From Callipepla californica brunnescens (Eukaryota > Chordata > Aves > Galliformes > Odontophoridae), in the NCBI GenBank assembly GCA_023055505.1, contig JALIRH010000004.1:12705368-12769367 (forward strand): a stretch of 64,000 bases of DNA, in the 5' to 3' direction. The position numbers were made by a program, and so were the translations under genes. Positions 15,401 to 40,600 of this stretch are shown one piece after another (position 1 is the first letter of the stretch; each line of letters opens with the position of its first letter). The notes beneath the pieces were generated by a model, which saw only the letters and a list, made by a program, of their open reading frames with translations, did no database searches and was not told where the DNA came from.

Positions 15401-18400
15401 AGTCAGTTCAATAAAGCAGATCACTATGAGCTATAGAAGTTGTTATTAGCAGCCTTTGATTTGCTGACTCATCTTTCCCAGATGATAATGTTTTACGCGT
15501 AAAACACCTGATTTGCAAGCTGGCATTTAGCAATACAAATAAGTGTTACCTGAAAGTCCTTGTTGTACAAGATGCTCCTCCTTCTTTCTCTGTCAAGATC
15601 ATCTGCTCTTAAAGATGATATTTAAAATGCTTGAAGTATCTTTGCCCACAAGGTGCATTTAATATGATATTGTGAAGCCACGATTTACACAATCCTTGAG
15701 ATACATAAGTACAGGGAGCAGTATTTTCTGAGTCCTAACTCCTGGGCTTGAGATAAACGTTGTTTCCTTGCTTTTACTAAAGAAATAAACTGTCTATGTG
15801 GCTGTAGGGAAGACTAAGTATTAAGGATCCAAGAATCTCCGAATTAGAAGATCAGATTTCAAAGCCAGTTTCAAGAACCAGGTACATTCTGAATGTTTGG
15901 TAACTGATACAACTTGATACAACAACAACTAGAATCCACAGAACCTCTTTCAAATTTAGATGACATTTATCATCAGCCAAACTAGATTTTCACACAAGGT
16001 GCATGCATAATTACAACTAAATATGTTAACAGCCCAGTGGGTTTAAAGATAAACTTGAAGTGAAACGATAGCCAATATGGAATTAGCAACAGTAGGTGAG
16101 TGTTTGGAGCAAACTCTTAACCCTTTTTCTGGCTCATAGGTGTTCCCCACTCTTGGTATGAACACAAAGTTCATAGTAATACTTGCACAGTGACTCAAGC
16201 AACTTCCTCTTCGAGAAGCAGAGGTTTGCTAAATCACACAGAAAGCTTAATAGCTTTATTTATTTTTATCTGTATTTGCTCTTGGCACATAATTAATTCT
16301 ATTTTCAAAATGCATGTTAATTTTGAATAAGAATCCACATGCAAATTGTTAGGGAAGTATTCAGAGCATAATCAGGCTCTTCCATGCTGAGAAACAAGTC
16401 AGCTGCAGCACGAGAACTCAACTGAAACCACTGAAAGCTCACATCTCAGTCCCAGCTGTGCAAAGAGCAATAGATAGATGCGAACCCAAGGCACTGAAGA
16501 GAATTTTGTTTTGGAGAGTGAGAGAAGGAGACCCGTGGAAGGGAGGAAAAAAGAGAAGCTCAAAGAATACTTCCATTTTTACATAAACGCTACAAAATAT
16601 TTACTTCATTTGTAATTCACATTCTAAAAACAGTCTAAAATCTACAGGTTTTTAGACTCCCCCACTCCAGTAGAAATCGACTGCCCCCAGCCTCAGCCTA
16701 GAGAATAAGAAATTCTGAGTGCTAGAGTTTAGAAAATATTCCAGGTATCTGGCACACAAAGAACCTGCCCTTGTAACAGAACTTAAAAATAATCCACAGG
16801 TAACTTTGGCTTTATACTAACGATAGTCACAGAAGAACTGGTTTAAAGACTTGTTTTAATGTCAAATTCTCAAGATTACAGGGAGAAGACAGGCAAGCAG
16901 TAATGATGGATGAGAAGAAGGAGATTCGGTGAATAGTTGAGGTGAACATCTCTCTTCAGGATCTTTGTTTTCCTCTTAAGGATGTATTCTGGGACCTGAA
17001 GTGATGATATTTCCTTATTCAAAAGTCTACATCTATTTGGAATGGCTAATTCTGAGCTACAATGAGATATTCTGAGAGAATGTAACAGTTCTGACTTCAC
17101 ATTGCTGTTTAGCGTCTCTTTAGCACTAGTGGGATGAAAATTAAATAGGAAAAATATCAGAGTTTTAATTAATTTCTTGTTTATTTCATCTTCAGATCCT
17201 AGAATAGACTAGCATTAAAATAAGGTTACAACTACATTAAACAAATTTATATACAAAAAATTATTTTGCTGGAGTATTAGACAAGTGAAGTATTTCAGTT
17301 GGGTTTAAACTAATGACAAGTATTTACAAAAACAAAACTGCAAGGTTTGTACTGCATCCCACTCTTCTCCTTTCTTTTCACATGTGTAACTAGGGTAAAA
17401 GAAAGCAATGCAATTCGGAGGGCAATGTGCTACAATTATGCAGATATTTGACTACACTGTTACCATGGACTTCTCGGAACTTGTCCTGTACAAAGGAGAC
17501 AAACTGTCTAACCTCGTAGTTCTTAGGGCATTGATTAGTGAGCTGTGATTGTATACTGAGAGGACAGATTAAAAAATATAAATTGGGAAGTTACAAGATC
17601 CTTCATTATTAATATTCTAAGCAGGACAAGTAGATTATTAGCAAAATAAAGGGCTGTCCCTTTGATGTTACATTGGATTGCAAAAGTGAATGCTGGAGAT
17701 CTGCATACTTTTATGCTGCTAGACATCATGTCTACAGGAGGTCAAGATGAAAATGTAAGTTGTGTTGACTGACGGGCAGTTAACAGTGCCAATCCTAGAT
17801 GCTGATGTATTATCAGTTTTAGCAGCAATCACATGAGCTTCAAGCAATACAATAAACCTGAGGTAGTATTCATTCAGAGGCTGAAACATTTGCTGTGATT
17901 TACAGTCAGTTGAGAGCACATGAATAATGGCAATTTGAACTGTCAACTATTCAAGAGTTGGGAAGGACCAACCTCTGCTTATGCTGCACTGTGCTAGATA
18001 CATCAAAGCTTTGGAGAATGCTGCCTTTATATATGTCTTCCAGCTTTTATCGTGAAGAGTTTATTTGGATAAAGAAATGAGATTACCTGGAGCAGGAATT
18101 ACCAGAAATCAGAATGAGCGGGAATCTGTAAAACATCTCCTAGGCACATTTTCAAAAGGCAATAGACATTTTAACCACGATACAAAGCTGACACGCAGTT
18201 ATAACTTCTTTTCGATCATCTCTGAAAGAGAACCCCACATGTGACACCTGAGTCAGCCTACACTTCCACGGAGCAGCAATGATGATTCCTATTTGACTCA
18301 GGAAATGGGAGTGCATTTCAGTGACACATTGGCAACATACAACTGAAACAAAGGCAAACACTTGTCTGGTGTTTTTACTAAGAGAGGAGAATTACAACTT

Positions 18401-19550
18401 TGCACTGCAACTCTGGAAATGAAGGCAATCATCTTCCAGGAGTTTTGCACTCCTCCCCTTCCTGCACAAGAGTGTGTCTGGCAGAGACCTTCATCACAGA
18501 ACACAACACAAGAAGAGCCTGTGCATCAGCCCAATACTTTCTCCGAGCTACCTGGTTGCATCAGAGTGCTTACCAGGGAGCAGATGGATTCTGCTCACCA
18601 GAAAATTCAGGATGAATCGATTATTAACTGCCCTTGTAGCCACAGCACTAAGGCACTGCCCATTGTGCTGTCTCCAAGGATAACAGAAACTATTTACAAC
18701 AGCACTGGATTTCTCAATGCTTTTGAAATACTGGGGACTATAAAAAAAAAGCACTGTATCAAAATGAAAGTAAATTCATTTCTGGAAAGCTGACCGCTTA
18801 CAGCAGAAACACAGCTCTCCTTGCAGTTTAGCCCTAGCAAACACGTTACAAGAAGAGGTCTGTAAATCAAGCTCTTAGCTTTTATCCATCTTTGGAAAGG
18901 GGGGGCAATTGTGTTCACGGGCGCTGTATCACAGCTTTAGGAGGCACCAATACAAAATGCACTGAAGTCAGAGCAAGACAAAGAGGGAAGGGAGGGAGAA
19001 TATGCCCACATTGTCTGGTTAGTGGAACAGTTGTCTGGGAGTCAGGAATTCAGGATTTGGTCCCGCTCCCACCACCAGCACATTAGAGTGTTTCGTGCTG
19101 ATCTCCACATCCTGAAGCCTTTCTAGTGTTCTTTTATTGAAAGACAATCAAACAAGACAAAAGTCGTGTTCTACTTCACAGTGCAAGAACCTATATGGTT
19201 TGATTTAAATCATGAATCACATCAAACGCTAGATCACCACCAATCCAAAAATCATAACTGTATAGAACACACTTGTCTGGTATCTGAGGCAGTAAAATGT
19301 GATCTCCTTAACTTGCTTTAATCATCATACAAAACATTCTGAACATTTCTCATCCAGGAAGATGTAAATTTCGATGGAAATTGTGGAACAGTTCTGTTTT
19401 CATTTAAAAATTATTTGACTAGAAAGCTCAGAGGAAATGAAACAATTTTCATAATAAAATTAAATTAGAACTTAGTAATTATTTTATGTATAACAGATAA
19501 AGTAGATGCTATGAAATTAATGTAAGCCACCATCAGCCTTACATGGATAA
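3500..19550. other. Intergenic, no gene seen
   Basis: Sixteen kilobases with no supportable gene. The longest open frames (9345-9737 and 18362-18793, both plus) lack recognisable domains, splice context or coding composition. A 15-base A-run lies near 11478, a pyrimidine/GC-richer patch at 9285-9310, and a possible CR1 tail remnant near 17948-17980. It probably holds spacer and possibly regulatory sequence downstream of the actin gene, but nothing specific can be read. Confidence 0.5.
17948..17980 (-). repeat. Possible CR1 3'-end remnant
   Basis: On the minus strand this reads like the GAGGT(C)CCTTCCAACTC motif found near the 3' end of CR1 LINEs. Only about 30 bases resemble the consensus, so chance is possible. 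Confidence 0.25.
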
Positions 19551-19557
19551 TTAGACT

Positions 19558-19563
19558 TTTATT
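19558..19563 (-). terminator. Candidate poly(A) signal, actin gene
   Basis: TTTATT on the plus strand (AATAAA on minus), the nearest canonical hexamer downstream of the actin stop codon. It implies a 3' UTR of about 0.8 kb, longer than is usual for muscle actins. A second hexamer is at 19133-19138. A variant hexamer closer to the stop may be used instead. Confidence 0.35.
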
Positions 19564-20384
19564 GATCCATTAAACCCAGAATACTTTAATAACATACTTA
19601 AAAGGTTATTATTTACTTAGTAACCATTAGCTTATCATAGCACAGATACAGACAAAGTAAATGAAATATCATTTAACCATCCAGTAAAAGAGAGGAATAA
19701 AATAATACGAGGACTAAGTTAACCTGTAATGTGTGTATGTGCAAACACAACTGCAGCTTGTTGAAACTCCCTGCTGTTGGTGAGCAGTAGTCACAGGGAG
19801 ACAAAGGACTCCTGCCAAACTATTTCAGCAGACAAAGGAAGGACATCCATACGAGCACTTCTGAAAGACCACGTGAACAGTAGTTCTCACATAAATCCGC
19901 TGTATCCTCAGTAAAATAAATCCCCTTAGAAAAATCCTGTCTACCACTGTACTGCACAAAATTAGCCACATATGGTACCCAAACCTTGCCCTGCCTCAGT
20001 TTGAAAGAATACCATACTACTTGAGTTCTTCAGACTTACCTACCACCAACTAGCAGAGACTAATGTACAGCTAGCTGTAAGGTACCTTCACACATCCTCC
20101 ACGTGTGGCACTTATACCCTAACAAATTGGGAAGAGCAAGATGTCTACAAATCATGTACTATAACTTATTATCTGTTATTAATCTTGAAAAACACCCACT
20201 GCTGAAATGTTAGTCTTGTTTTAGCATTAGAAGTTTAAAAGTAATGTACCACTTCACATGACATACGTACAGTGCGCTTTAACACAAGTAGAAGAAAACC
20301 AAACTAGGGTTGGCTCAGAGTAAAGAGCATGTAATGTGCAGAAAAACAGCACTACTTATCACAGACAGTACACAATGGAAGTAT

Positions 20385-32537
<12,153 letters not shown>

Positions 32538-35392
32538 CTGTAAAGGAAATAGGACAGAAGCAACTCTCCATCTTTAAGATGGTATATGGCTGTAAAAAAG
32601 TTATTTCAGAAAATAACAAAACTTAATACACTGAAGTCTATGCTAATGCCTCAGTCTTGGAAAACATTTGAGTATCCATCATCTTGAATAGATTTTACTG
32701 AACTAAATTGAGGACATTCAGCCTCCATTTCCAAAGGGGAAGACTGACATCTCAAAGTCCTGTGATACTCTATTAACTGGCTTGGTGATCACGAGACGGG
32801 TTCAGCTAATGGATACACATTCATCCCTACACGGGCTTCCGCAAGCATCACTCCAATTCCTCCAAAGCTGAATTGTCTTCTAGAAATCACATTTACTAAA
32901 AATGAATTAATCATACAAACCCACCAGTTGTAACAGTAGTGCTTAAGTGGTTAAATAAGAATTCCTGAACACTAACTCTTTCAAATGCTGCTTTTGCTCC
33001 CTTATGGCATTTTTAACGTTGCCTTTTTCTCAGAGGACCACCATCAGTCTGAAGAAGCAACTAAAAATAACCTCCACGAAAACTTTCAGGACAGTGTTGG
33101 CTGTGTTTTTAAATGACAGCTACTCTGTATCATTAAGTGCTGTAATGGTAAATATCTTATCAGAGTGGCTATTCTGGGACATAGAACAAATCAACAAAAC
33201 TGCAGCAGTTGGCCAACACATCAGGTGAAGTCCTGAACTCACCGAAATCCATGGCAAAACTCCCACTGAGGGAGGGCCCAAATTTCACCAAGTCTTTTCT
33301 TTTGGAGTCCTTGTTTATTTTTAGGGCTGTAAGATCGCCTCTTTAGGCAGTCAAGAGAGAAGTATTCTACTTTTCCTTTTCTGGCAACTTCATTCAGTGA
33401 GGAAGAGAACTTTAAGAACAAGAAAGGAATGAACAAGAAAGCAGAACTTATCCCACAGAGTCTTCATACAAGTATGTGGCTTTGGATGGCATTTCAGTTC
33501 CATACAAGCAAGTGCTATGCACAGGGACAGCCATCAGCAGTGGCTGAGCAGACAGGAACATTCACGTTTATCCTAGAACCAACTTGGACCACCTGATCTC
33601 ATTCTCTTCAGAGGGTCCCTGCAATAATACTGATGTCCTTTGATATTTAAAAACAAGGTTTTCTCACAACAGGCATTGGTTGTGCAGTGACAGTATACTC
33701 CACCCACTTTGTGCCAAGAAAATAATGAAGTTCCTGGTGTTCATTCCTTCCCTGTGGTCTTTATGGAATAAGACCACAATATATGACTGATGAGAACACC
33801 ATTAAATGAAATGGAAGCATAATTTGAATACATCAGAATGCAGTACTATAAAATAATACTAATTGCTTTAATTGTTGTTGATCTGCACGTGACAAGAAGA
33901 TTCCTTTGCTCATAAATGAGATGAATATTTTTAGCACATTACGTTTGCTAATAGCTTTAATTTAGAAATGTTTAAACATTAGTTCCAGCAGGTGGTATCT
34001 GTGAATATTCATTGACATTGTCGCAAGCCACTACTTACTTAATTCCAAAACCCTAATGAAAAGTCTTTGAGAAAGCAATAAACTAACCATCTTCCAATAT
34101 TATCCAACCTCACAGAACTGTATCCAGGCTTCTATTCCATCAATGCGTGTCTGAACTGAAGGAACTTCAGTTCCTAAATACAAGAATTGCATCAGATGAA
34201 ATGCTGAAATTTCAAAAAAGAGAAACGAGGAGAAATTCTTGATAGCTCTGATAGTTCAGCACTGATTGTTGGTTCTAAAGGCTGGATACAACCACCCATA
34301 GGCAAAAAAATAATATTCCCATTCACTCTCATGCACAGCCATTTCATATGCAACTGTGAATGGAAAAATAACATTGGTTACAGCCATTCCCAGAGAAAAC
34401 AAAATGCAGAGTGAAACCCCAGTTCATCTTTGCAAGCTACACTTCGGGCTGCCAGCAGTTATTCAGTTGGTACTTTTGTTCAGTATTGGTTAGATTCCAG
34501 ACAAGTCACTGAAATATTAGTAAAATCTATGTTCAAATTTGTTCATGCTTAAAAAAGACCTCATCATTACTTAGTCATAAGGTAACCTTTAAAAAGTACT
34601 ACTTAAATACACAAACCTTCAATGATAAGTGTCGTGTTATTGCTTAGCAGCTGCTGAATTTATGCTTAATAAAATAAACAGAAAACTTCCTATTTGTTTC
34701 TATTGGTTTCCGCATAATGTTTGTGTCCAGAGAGCACCACTAAAGCACAGTTTGTTTTGCATTTTATGTGCATTCTTAGCACTCGACAAATAAAGTCCTT
34801 ATGCCTAGAACTGACAAAGGACAGATGCCTGAACTATCTCATTCCCTCAGACTCTCGAGCCTCCATGCCTCATGAATGCCTTCCCCACATCTATGCTTCC
34901 CTGCTCCCCAGTGAGATAACCAAGCATAGGTAGCACTGAAATTAATACAGTCCTCCATTCTCAAGGCAGCACTCCTATTGCAATAATATGAAGTGTTCAA
35001 GGCTTTTAGTGCAAAATGCTGTGAGAAAACTAAATTGGATGGAATACATTCACCTTTCAGTCATTGCTGCTCATAACTATCTGTTCAGCTTGCACCTGTA
35101 GATTCTTATAGGCTTCAGAGAGACTAAGAAGATTCCACTGTACACCACTATTTTTTCCTGTGATGAGAGGCATCTATATCTCCTTGCAATCATGCAGTCA
35201 AACCTGAATTCCCTTACAGCAGGAGTCCTTCCAGAATTCCCTCAATGGTTGAGGTAAAGCAGTATCCAGGAGCACATTTTGGAAATGCAAGCAAGAGTAC
35301 ACATTCCCCCCCCCAAGAAGTTCTTGCACTAAGTGAAAAGAAGCGTTAAAATCATTAGCTGTTAACAGGCAAAACTCTCAGGGAGTACTTAC
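32538..35392 (-). other. Actin intron 1 (5' UTR intron)
   Basis: An intron of about 2.9 kb separates the candidate leader exon from the ATG exon, as in other vertebrate muscle actins. A near-match CArG sequence (AC followed by TAAATT and GG) sits at 35029-35038. Smooth-muscle alpha-actin genes are known to have a functional CArG in intron 1, but this copy has one mismatch. Nothing else is seen. Confidence 0.5.
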
Positions 35393-35430
35393 CTGGGAAA
35401 TGGTGATGATCTGTAAAAGCACCTTTGTAA
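35393..35430 (-). other. Candidate actin 5' UTR exon 1
   Basis: A perfect consensus donor (CCCAG|GTAAGT) ends at 35393 on the minus strand, about 60 bp downstream of a TATA-like box. The transcription start is estimated at 35425-35433 from that spacing. It would be an untranslated leader of about 40 nt, similar in size to other muscle actin first exons. Inferred, with no transcript evidence. Confidence 0.6.
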
Positions 35431-35455
35431 ATGAAGTGATCTCACCTTCCATGAC

Positions 35456-35463
35456 ATTTATAT
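35456..35463 (-). promoter_or_regulatory. TATA-like box, actin promoter
   Basis: ATATAAAT on the minus strand, positioned between the CArG box upstream and the consensus leader donor downstream. Confidence 0.6.
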
Positions 35464-35506
35464 CAGCTTCAGGAACAGAGTTCACGGAATATCTACATGA
35501 GTCAAG

Positions 35507-35516
35507 CCATTTTTGG
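35507..35516 (-). promoter_or_regulatory. CArG box (SRF site), actin promoter
   Basis: CCAAAAATGG on the minus strand, an exact CC(A/T)6GG match about 45 bp upstream of the TATA-like box and about 80 bp upstream of the inferred start. All vertebrate muscle actin promoters are SRF-driven through CArG boxes at such positions. An imperfect CArG-like sequence is near 35564-35578. Confidence 0.7.
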
Positions 35517-35519
35517 AAA

Positions 35520-36995
35520 CCTTTTTTTCAGTTTGTGCTTATCGCTGTGGCAGCATTAAGGCCTAGATAAATTAGGGCAGGATTTCCAGCATCTCTGAAT
35601 CCCCTCCCACTTGCTAACTTGCTATGCCTCGTGAGAAAGGATTTTTACATTCATTAAACCCCCCCAAAGACAAAAGCCTTCATGCCAGATTACCAAGACT
35701 GGAAGGTTTTGTGGTCCACTGTTGTCACTGGAAACCATTCTACTTCTTTCTAACACAAACAGCTAAGAATAGCTCGTTATCATTCTGTTATCAGCCATCC
35801 TGAAGCAGGAGAAGTCTTACCACGTACAGTTCTCACGTTTCAACTGTACTTGATGCTTGTTTGTGCGGCACAAAGACTGAAAATAGCTGACTTATCTCAG
35901 AATTTCAGTGACACGGGCTGAAAACAGGGACTGAATCAGCAATAAGTCATTCAGAAGAGATGAGCAGTAACTATTTCACACACACACACACCAAACAAAA
36001 AAAAAAGATATCAACTACATTGGAATATACTGGGTTAATACAGGAAACCAGAGCATTTCCCATTTCAACAAATAATGCAGAACATCAGATATAATTTGGT
36101 AAATGTTAACTCTGCAAATGTCAACTCTCAACCAATCCCTCTCTGTCCCACCACGTGACCATGCACAGCAGACGGCATATGCAATAATCCTTGTAACTCC
36201 AGCAGATAGCACAATTAATACCCAAGTAAATCCTGTAAAACTGACGGAAGCCTTCAATTTTTATGTTCGTTATTCCCCCCCCCACACACAATATTTTAGC
36301 CTAGTTAATAGGAAAATGAATGGTTGCTTCTTTTTGTGACTCTGTCTACTCTCTTAGACTTGGCTTATTTTGAATGCATCTCAATTTTATACAGGCATGA
36401 ACAGAAACAGACAGAACACAAAATAAACTGTACCACGAGTAAAAACAACAGTCTAGCTTCCAGTGGCCACAGCCTTCACAAATCAGCTGGTTTTGGAATC
36501 AGAGGAATAGCTGTGAAGTTTCAGGGATCATTATAACAAAACACAGAAGTATCAATACACAAGGCACAACGCTCCATTAAGTATCTACAGAAACTGAATG
36601 CAAATCTTCTGCTTGTTATAGTCTGCCAGCTGAAAATGCAACCGCCCTTCATTTGTAACTTAAAGTTCGTAAAATACATAAGATGTAGGTTTATAAGCCT
36701 GAAGTTATCTGTTGAGCAGATGAGTAACATTAACCCCAAGACATACATTAACTTAAACCCATCAGGACTACAGGGACTAGAAGTAAATTTAAACACATGG
36801 AAAGTTACACAAATTGTATAGGAAGCTTAAAACCTTCATTCCAATTCTGAATTTTGACTGAAGCTGCTACTTCAGCTTGTGGCATTACCACATACAGACC
36901 TGTGCACCCTGAAACAGCCAATGCAAACTATAAAGGTTCAATGTGGCCAAAGAACATTGACTTGAGCTTATTTTTTTGAATGAAAATAAAAGGAA
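35520..36995. other. Spacer between golgin 3' end and actin promoter
   Basis: About 1.5 kb that should hold the actin upstream region. It has a short CA run (35976-35992), C-runs (36275-36283; another at 35306-35314 in intron 1) and one near-CArG (AC TATAAA GG, 36929-36938). No gene is visible. Confidence 0.5.
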
Positions 36996-37017
36996 ATCAA
37001 AATCCAGTTCTTCTTTC

Positions 37018-37124
37018 TTTATTGCACTCTGTAAAACTTCCTGTTGTAATCAAGAAGCCAATAAACAGTAATAGCTGAATATTCCTTTAAAATGTATAGT
37101 TCAACTCTTAAAATAAAATTTATT
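37018..37124 (-). terminator. Candidate poly(A) signals, golgin gene
   Basis: AATAAA on the minus strand at 37119-37124 and again at 37018-37023, about 345 and 445 bp downstream of the golgin stop codon. Either would give a normal 3' UTR. Confidence 0.5.
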
Positions 37125-37467
37125 TAGAAAAGATATCATTTACAACCCATTCAGCAGTAATCATTCATTATGTACTCACAAGCAATATTCAACAACTTGT
37201 ATGCAGCAGTTTCTTTATAGGGCAAATGAGGGCAATATTTTCTCCTTAGCAAATATAACATCCCACCGTTAAAGAGAAATTCAAGTCAACTTTGGGACAA
37301 CTGTGATATACACAAATTTCTTACAAGAAGCTTAAGATTCATACAGTGTAACAAGAATATATACAACTGTGTCCAGTGCATAGCTTAACAGCAGCATGTG
37401 AAAAATCTATTACCTTGAATTGGCACACCAATATAGGAAAATAATTTACTCAGAAAATGCAGTGTAT

Positions 37468-37626
37468 TCAGAGAACACCAGTGAGGCACAATAAAACAAC
37501 AAGATGTAGTGTAACCAAGTATGTAAGGAATAAATAGCGGGATTTTGCTCTGGAGGTCATCAGCTTAGAACAGATAAGACTTCGTCCTCGAAGCCACCTT
37601 TTGAAGGAAAGGGCTCCTCTTTTCAC
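37468..37626 (-). CDS. GOLGB1-like: Golgin terminal exon: membrane anchor
   Basis: 52 codons plus TGA. A basic stretch ([14 protein letters not shown]) precedes a hydrophobic segment of about 20 residues that ends two residues before the stop. It aligns in layout with the giantin C-terminus (basic, then LLAAIYFL..., ending CFTGHL versus CLTGVL here). It is a tail anchor with the rod facing the cytosol. Acceptor TAACCAG. Confidence 0.92.
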   Translation of the reverse strand: MKRGALSFKRWLRGRSLICSKLMTSRAKSRYLFLTYLVTLHLVVLLCLTGVL

Positions 37627-40600
37627 CTGGTTAGGAAAAGAAAACCAGAGTGTATGAATACACAAGCAGCAACTTCATCAACTCCACTGTATCCTTGATT
37701 TCTCTGGCACTGCAAACCTTCCAACTCTGACTCTAACAGATGTCACAGCATAGGATGTGAACATACGTTACTTAAAGACAAAAGGAAACAGCATTAATAA
37801 AGGGGAGCAAGAATGAACATAAAGTATTTGTATATTTTGTACTAGAAATAAGGATGTATAACTATATGCATACCAATTTTATTTAATGGCCAGAAACGTA
37901 ATAGAATTACACTCAGATTGCTTGCATTTTGGTTTGAATATACACAACGTGTAATGTGGCATGGTTTACACAGCCACTGCATTTGACTCACCATCCACAA
38001 CCAGAAAAGAAATTTTTCCATTGCCTACTTTGCAGCGTTGAATGGACTCTCTGGAGCCTACACATCCCATGATAGGTAACACAGTAAGAGTGCATCAGTC
38101 AGCTTTTCAATTAATGGCAGATTAAACAAGTAGCTGCTTCACACCAGCATTTACATACAAAGAGGATAACCCACCAGCACTGATTCCCAGAAACTCAGAA
38201 GGGAAATCTGCACTCCAAGAATGAATGAAAGAGACAGAGGTATAGCAGTGGGAAGAACAGAGAAAGGAAGAGAAGCATGGAAGAAAATACTGAAGCATGC
38301 TGTCTTCAGTCTTATCTGAAACTAACAACATACAACACGTACATCAATTAAGCAGCTTAAAATCTGGAGTTTTTAGAAGCTTTCATTTACTTACCTTCCT
38401 TACAGTAACATGCTCACTGGGACTGATGATTAAAGCTTCCCTTTCTTCCTCAGTGTCCATCCGTACAGTGCATTCGCTAGGTACAGACCTGTAGCTACCG
38501 ACTTCAAATCTAAAGAAAAGTTAAAGGAAGACAATGGAATACTGAGTTATTTGCTCTAAAAAAATACAAAATTCACATTAATATATATATCAATATTCAT
38601 TTAAATTACTGGAGGGAACTCCCCATAAAAAGCAGCAAGATTTCATTTATGCTGTCATCAGTCTGTATTTGCAATCTACTCTCAAGGTGTCATTTATTCT
38701 GAATAACCCTCATCATTGCTACCTCATTAAATAGCAATTTTCAAATGTTGACAGTGATGAAGATTTTACTTAGGCAGACGACTTGTGGTATTTTAGGTCT
38801 AAACCATGATGGTACTGAAGTTACATTGTGTATGTTTCTTCTAACTTGGCAACAATTAATTATCAGACACAAGAGATTAAATTAAAAATTAAAATATATA
38901 TATATAAATCAACAGCCTTAAGGTTTTCTTGATCCACAGAGTTAGAACTAGCTCTGTAACAGTCACACATGCATTTTCCATTGCTTCATTTACCACAGAC
39001 TTACAGTTTCTATTCTATTATCAGAAATTTCACACCAACAGGAAAACTCATCACTAAAAATAAAAGTCAGACAAAATAATCTGACAGTTTTTCAGTTCTG
39101 TAGCACACTTTCCATTTACTCTAGACTACTGTAAATGAAAACCTCAGAGTTAATCCGTTTAAAAGGAAGTAGAACCACAAAAGGAAGCAGAAGGGGAAGG
39201 TGGCCTATGCCTTCTGAAAACATAGGTCACTTCATACATACAGGTTTAATGCAGCAAACCGTTCATACGCCCTCAAACAAAAACATGTTTTACAGTATTG
39301 TTTACCTGTTACTTAGCTCTTCAGAGAGTCCAAGAGCTTCTTCTGCAGCTTCTCTCCTTCTCTTTTCTTCTGCTAGTGTTTGTGTCAGCTGTGACAGAGC
39401 TTGCTGCACTGAATCATATTGTTGCTCAGTGTCTGCAAGCCTACAAATAAAACAAAAAATGAAGTCAATATTTTATGAAGTCAATTCACAAAATTATAGG
39501 GACCCCTTGATTAATTCATTGTTATTTCTTATTAAGGAATGCTCTGTTTTGGGATAAGTACTCAATTATAATGAGACACTTTAGATTAGATTTTGAAATA
39601 CTGAAATATGACATAATAATAATATTGTAAGAATATGACTGCCACATTCATTGTGCTGTAAATTCATGTTCTTCCCTTTTCCCCAGTGAGAGAGAAAAAA
39701 CATTACTTCTGCACTTAGAATACAGCTGGTAGAAAAACAATATTGCTAATACACCCTCTTCAGTTCTGACCTTTTTCTGAGTTCATTTAGCTCCATATTG
39801 TCTATTTCAACAATAACTGCAGATCTTTCCTGTGGTGCTCCAGGGGGAACTTCTGCTCTACTTTCATCCTATTAAAAGGGAAAGAAAGCTAGTCACAATT
39901 TTTCTGGTTGAAAAAAAAAATCTTCATATCAATTAAAGAAGCCATGAGCAACACACAGCAGGGGGAACAAAACTCTCCTGTGCCATTCAATCATTTAATT
40001 TCCAAAACCACAACTTTCCAAACCTGCTTTTTAAGTAAAAATGACAACTGTCTGTGTGTGCTGCTGGACTTGGAAGATACACATATGCCACACAACACAG
40101 CAATCTGAGCTATGTCTGAAGTGCAAGAAGGACATCTACAAATGCACACAGTAGCTTTACACATTGACCAGAGTTTCATAAATAGCATGGCAATTACACT
40201 AACAGGATCTGAGACAAATTATCTGTGTAGTAGCACATCAAGCCATACAGACATACCAGTCCAAACAGTGGCAACAGAAACATTCTACATAGTTCTGCAT
40301 TCTTTTTCTCACATTTGTGGACTCTAGGCACAGAACATCCCATTATATTTTGACCCCTTATGATAACATCTGAATATTTGGATTAATTACTCAGCTCTAG
40401 CTGCACAGTTTGCTGCTATGGTATAACACAAACAGGAGAACAAAAATACTGGCATGTTCAGAAAGATGCAGTCATGCACAAGTTGGAATCACTGGTTGGG
40501 GTGGCACTGATTAACTGCTTGGGAGTAGATGGCTATGCGTACACACAGAAGAGGTGGCATTTGAGACTGAATAAAGTAGGTCTCCCTTTTATTTTCTCCC

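Noticed and set aside
18362..18793. 143-codon plus-strand open frame
   Set aside because: No recognisable domain, no splice context and no coding bias; overlapping open frames occur in other phases and on the other strand.
33590..33640. CR1-like GGACCACCTGATCTC...GAGGGTCCCTGC string
   Set aside because: Resemblance to a CR1 3' end is limited to a few short words, too weak to call.
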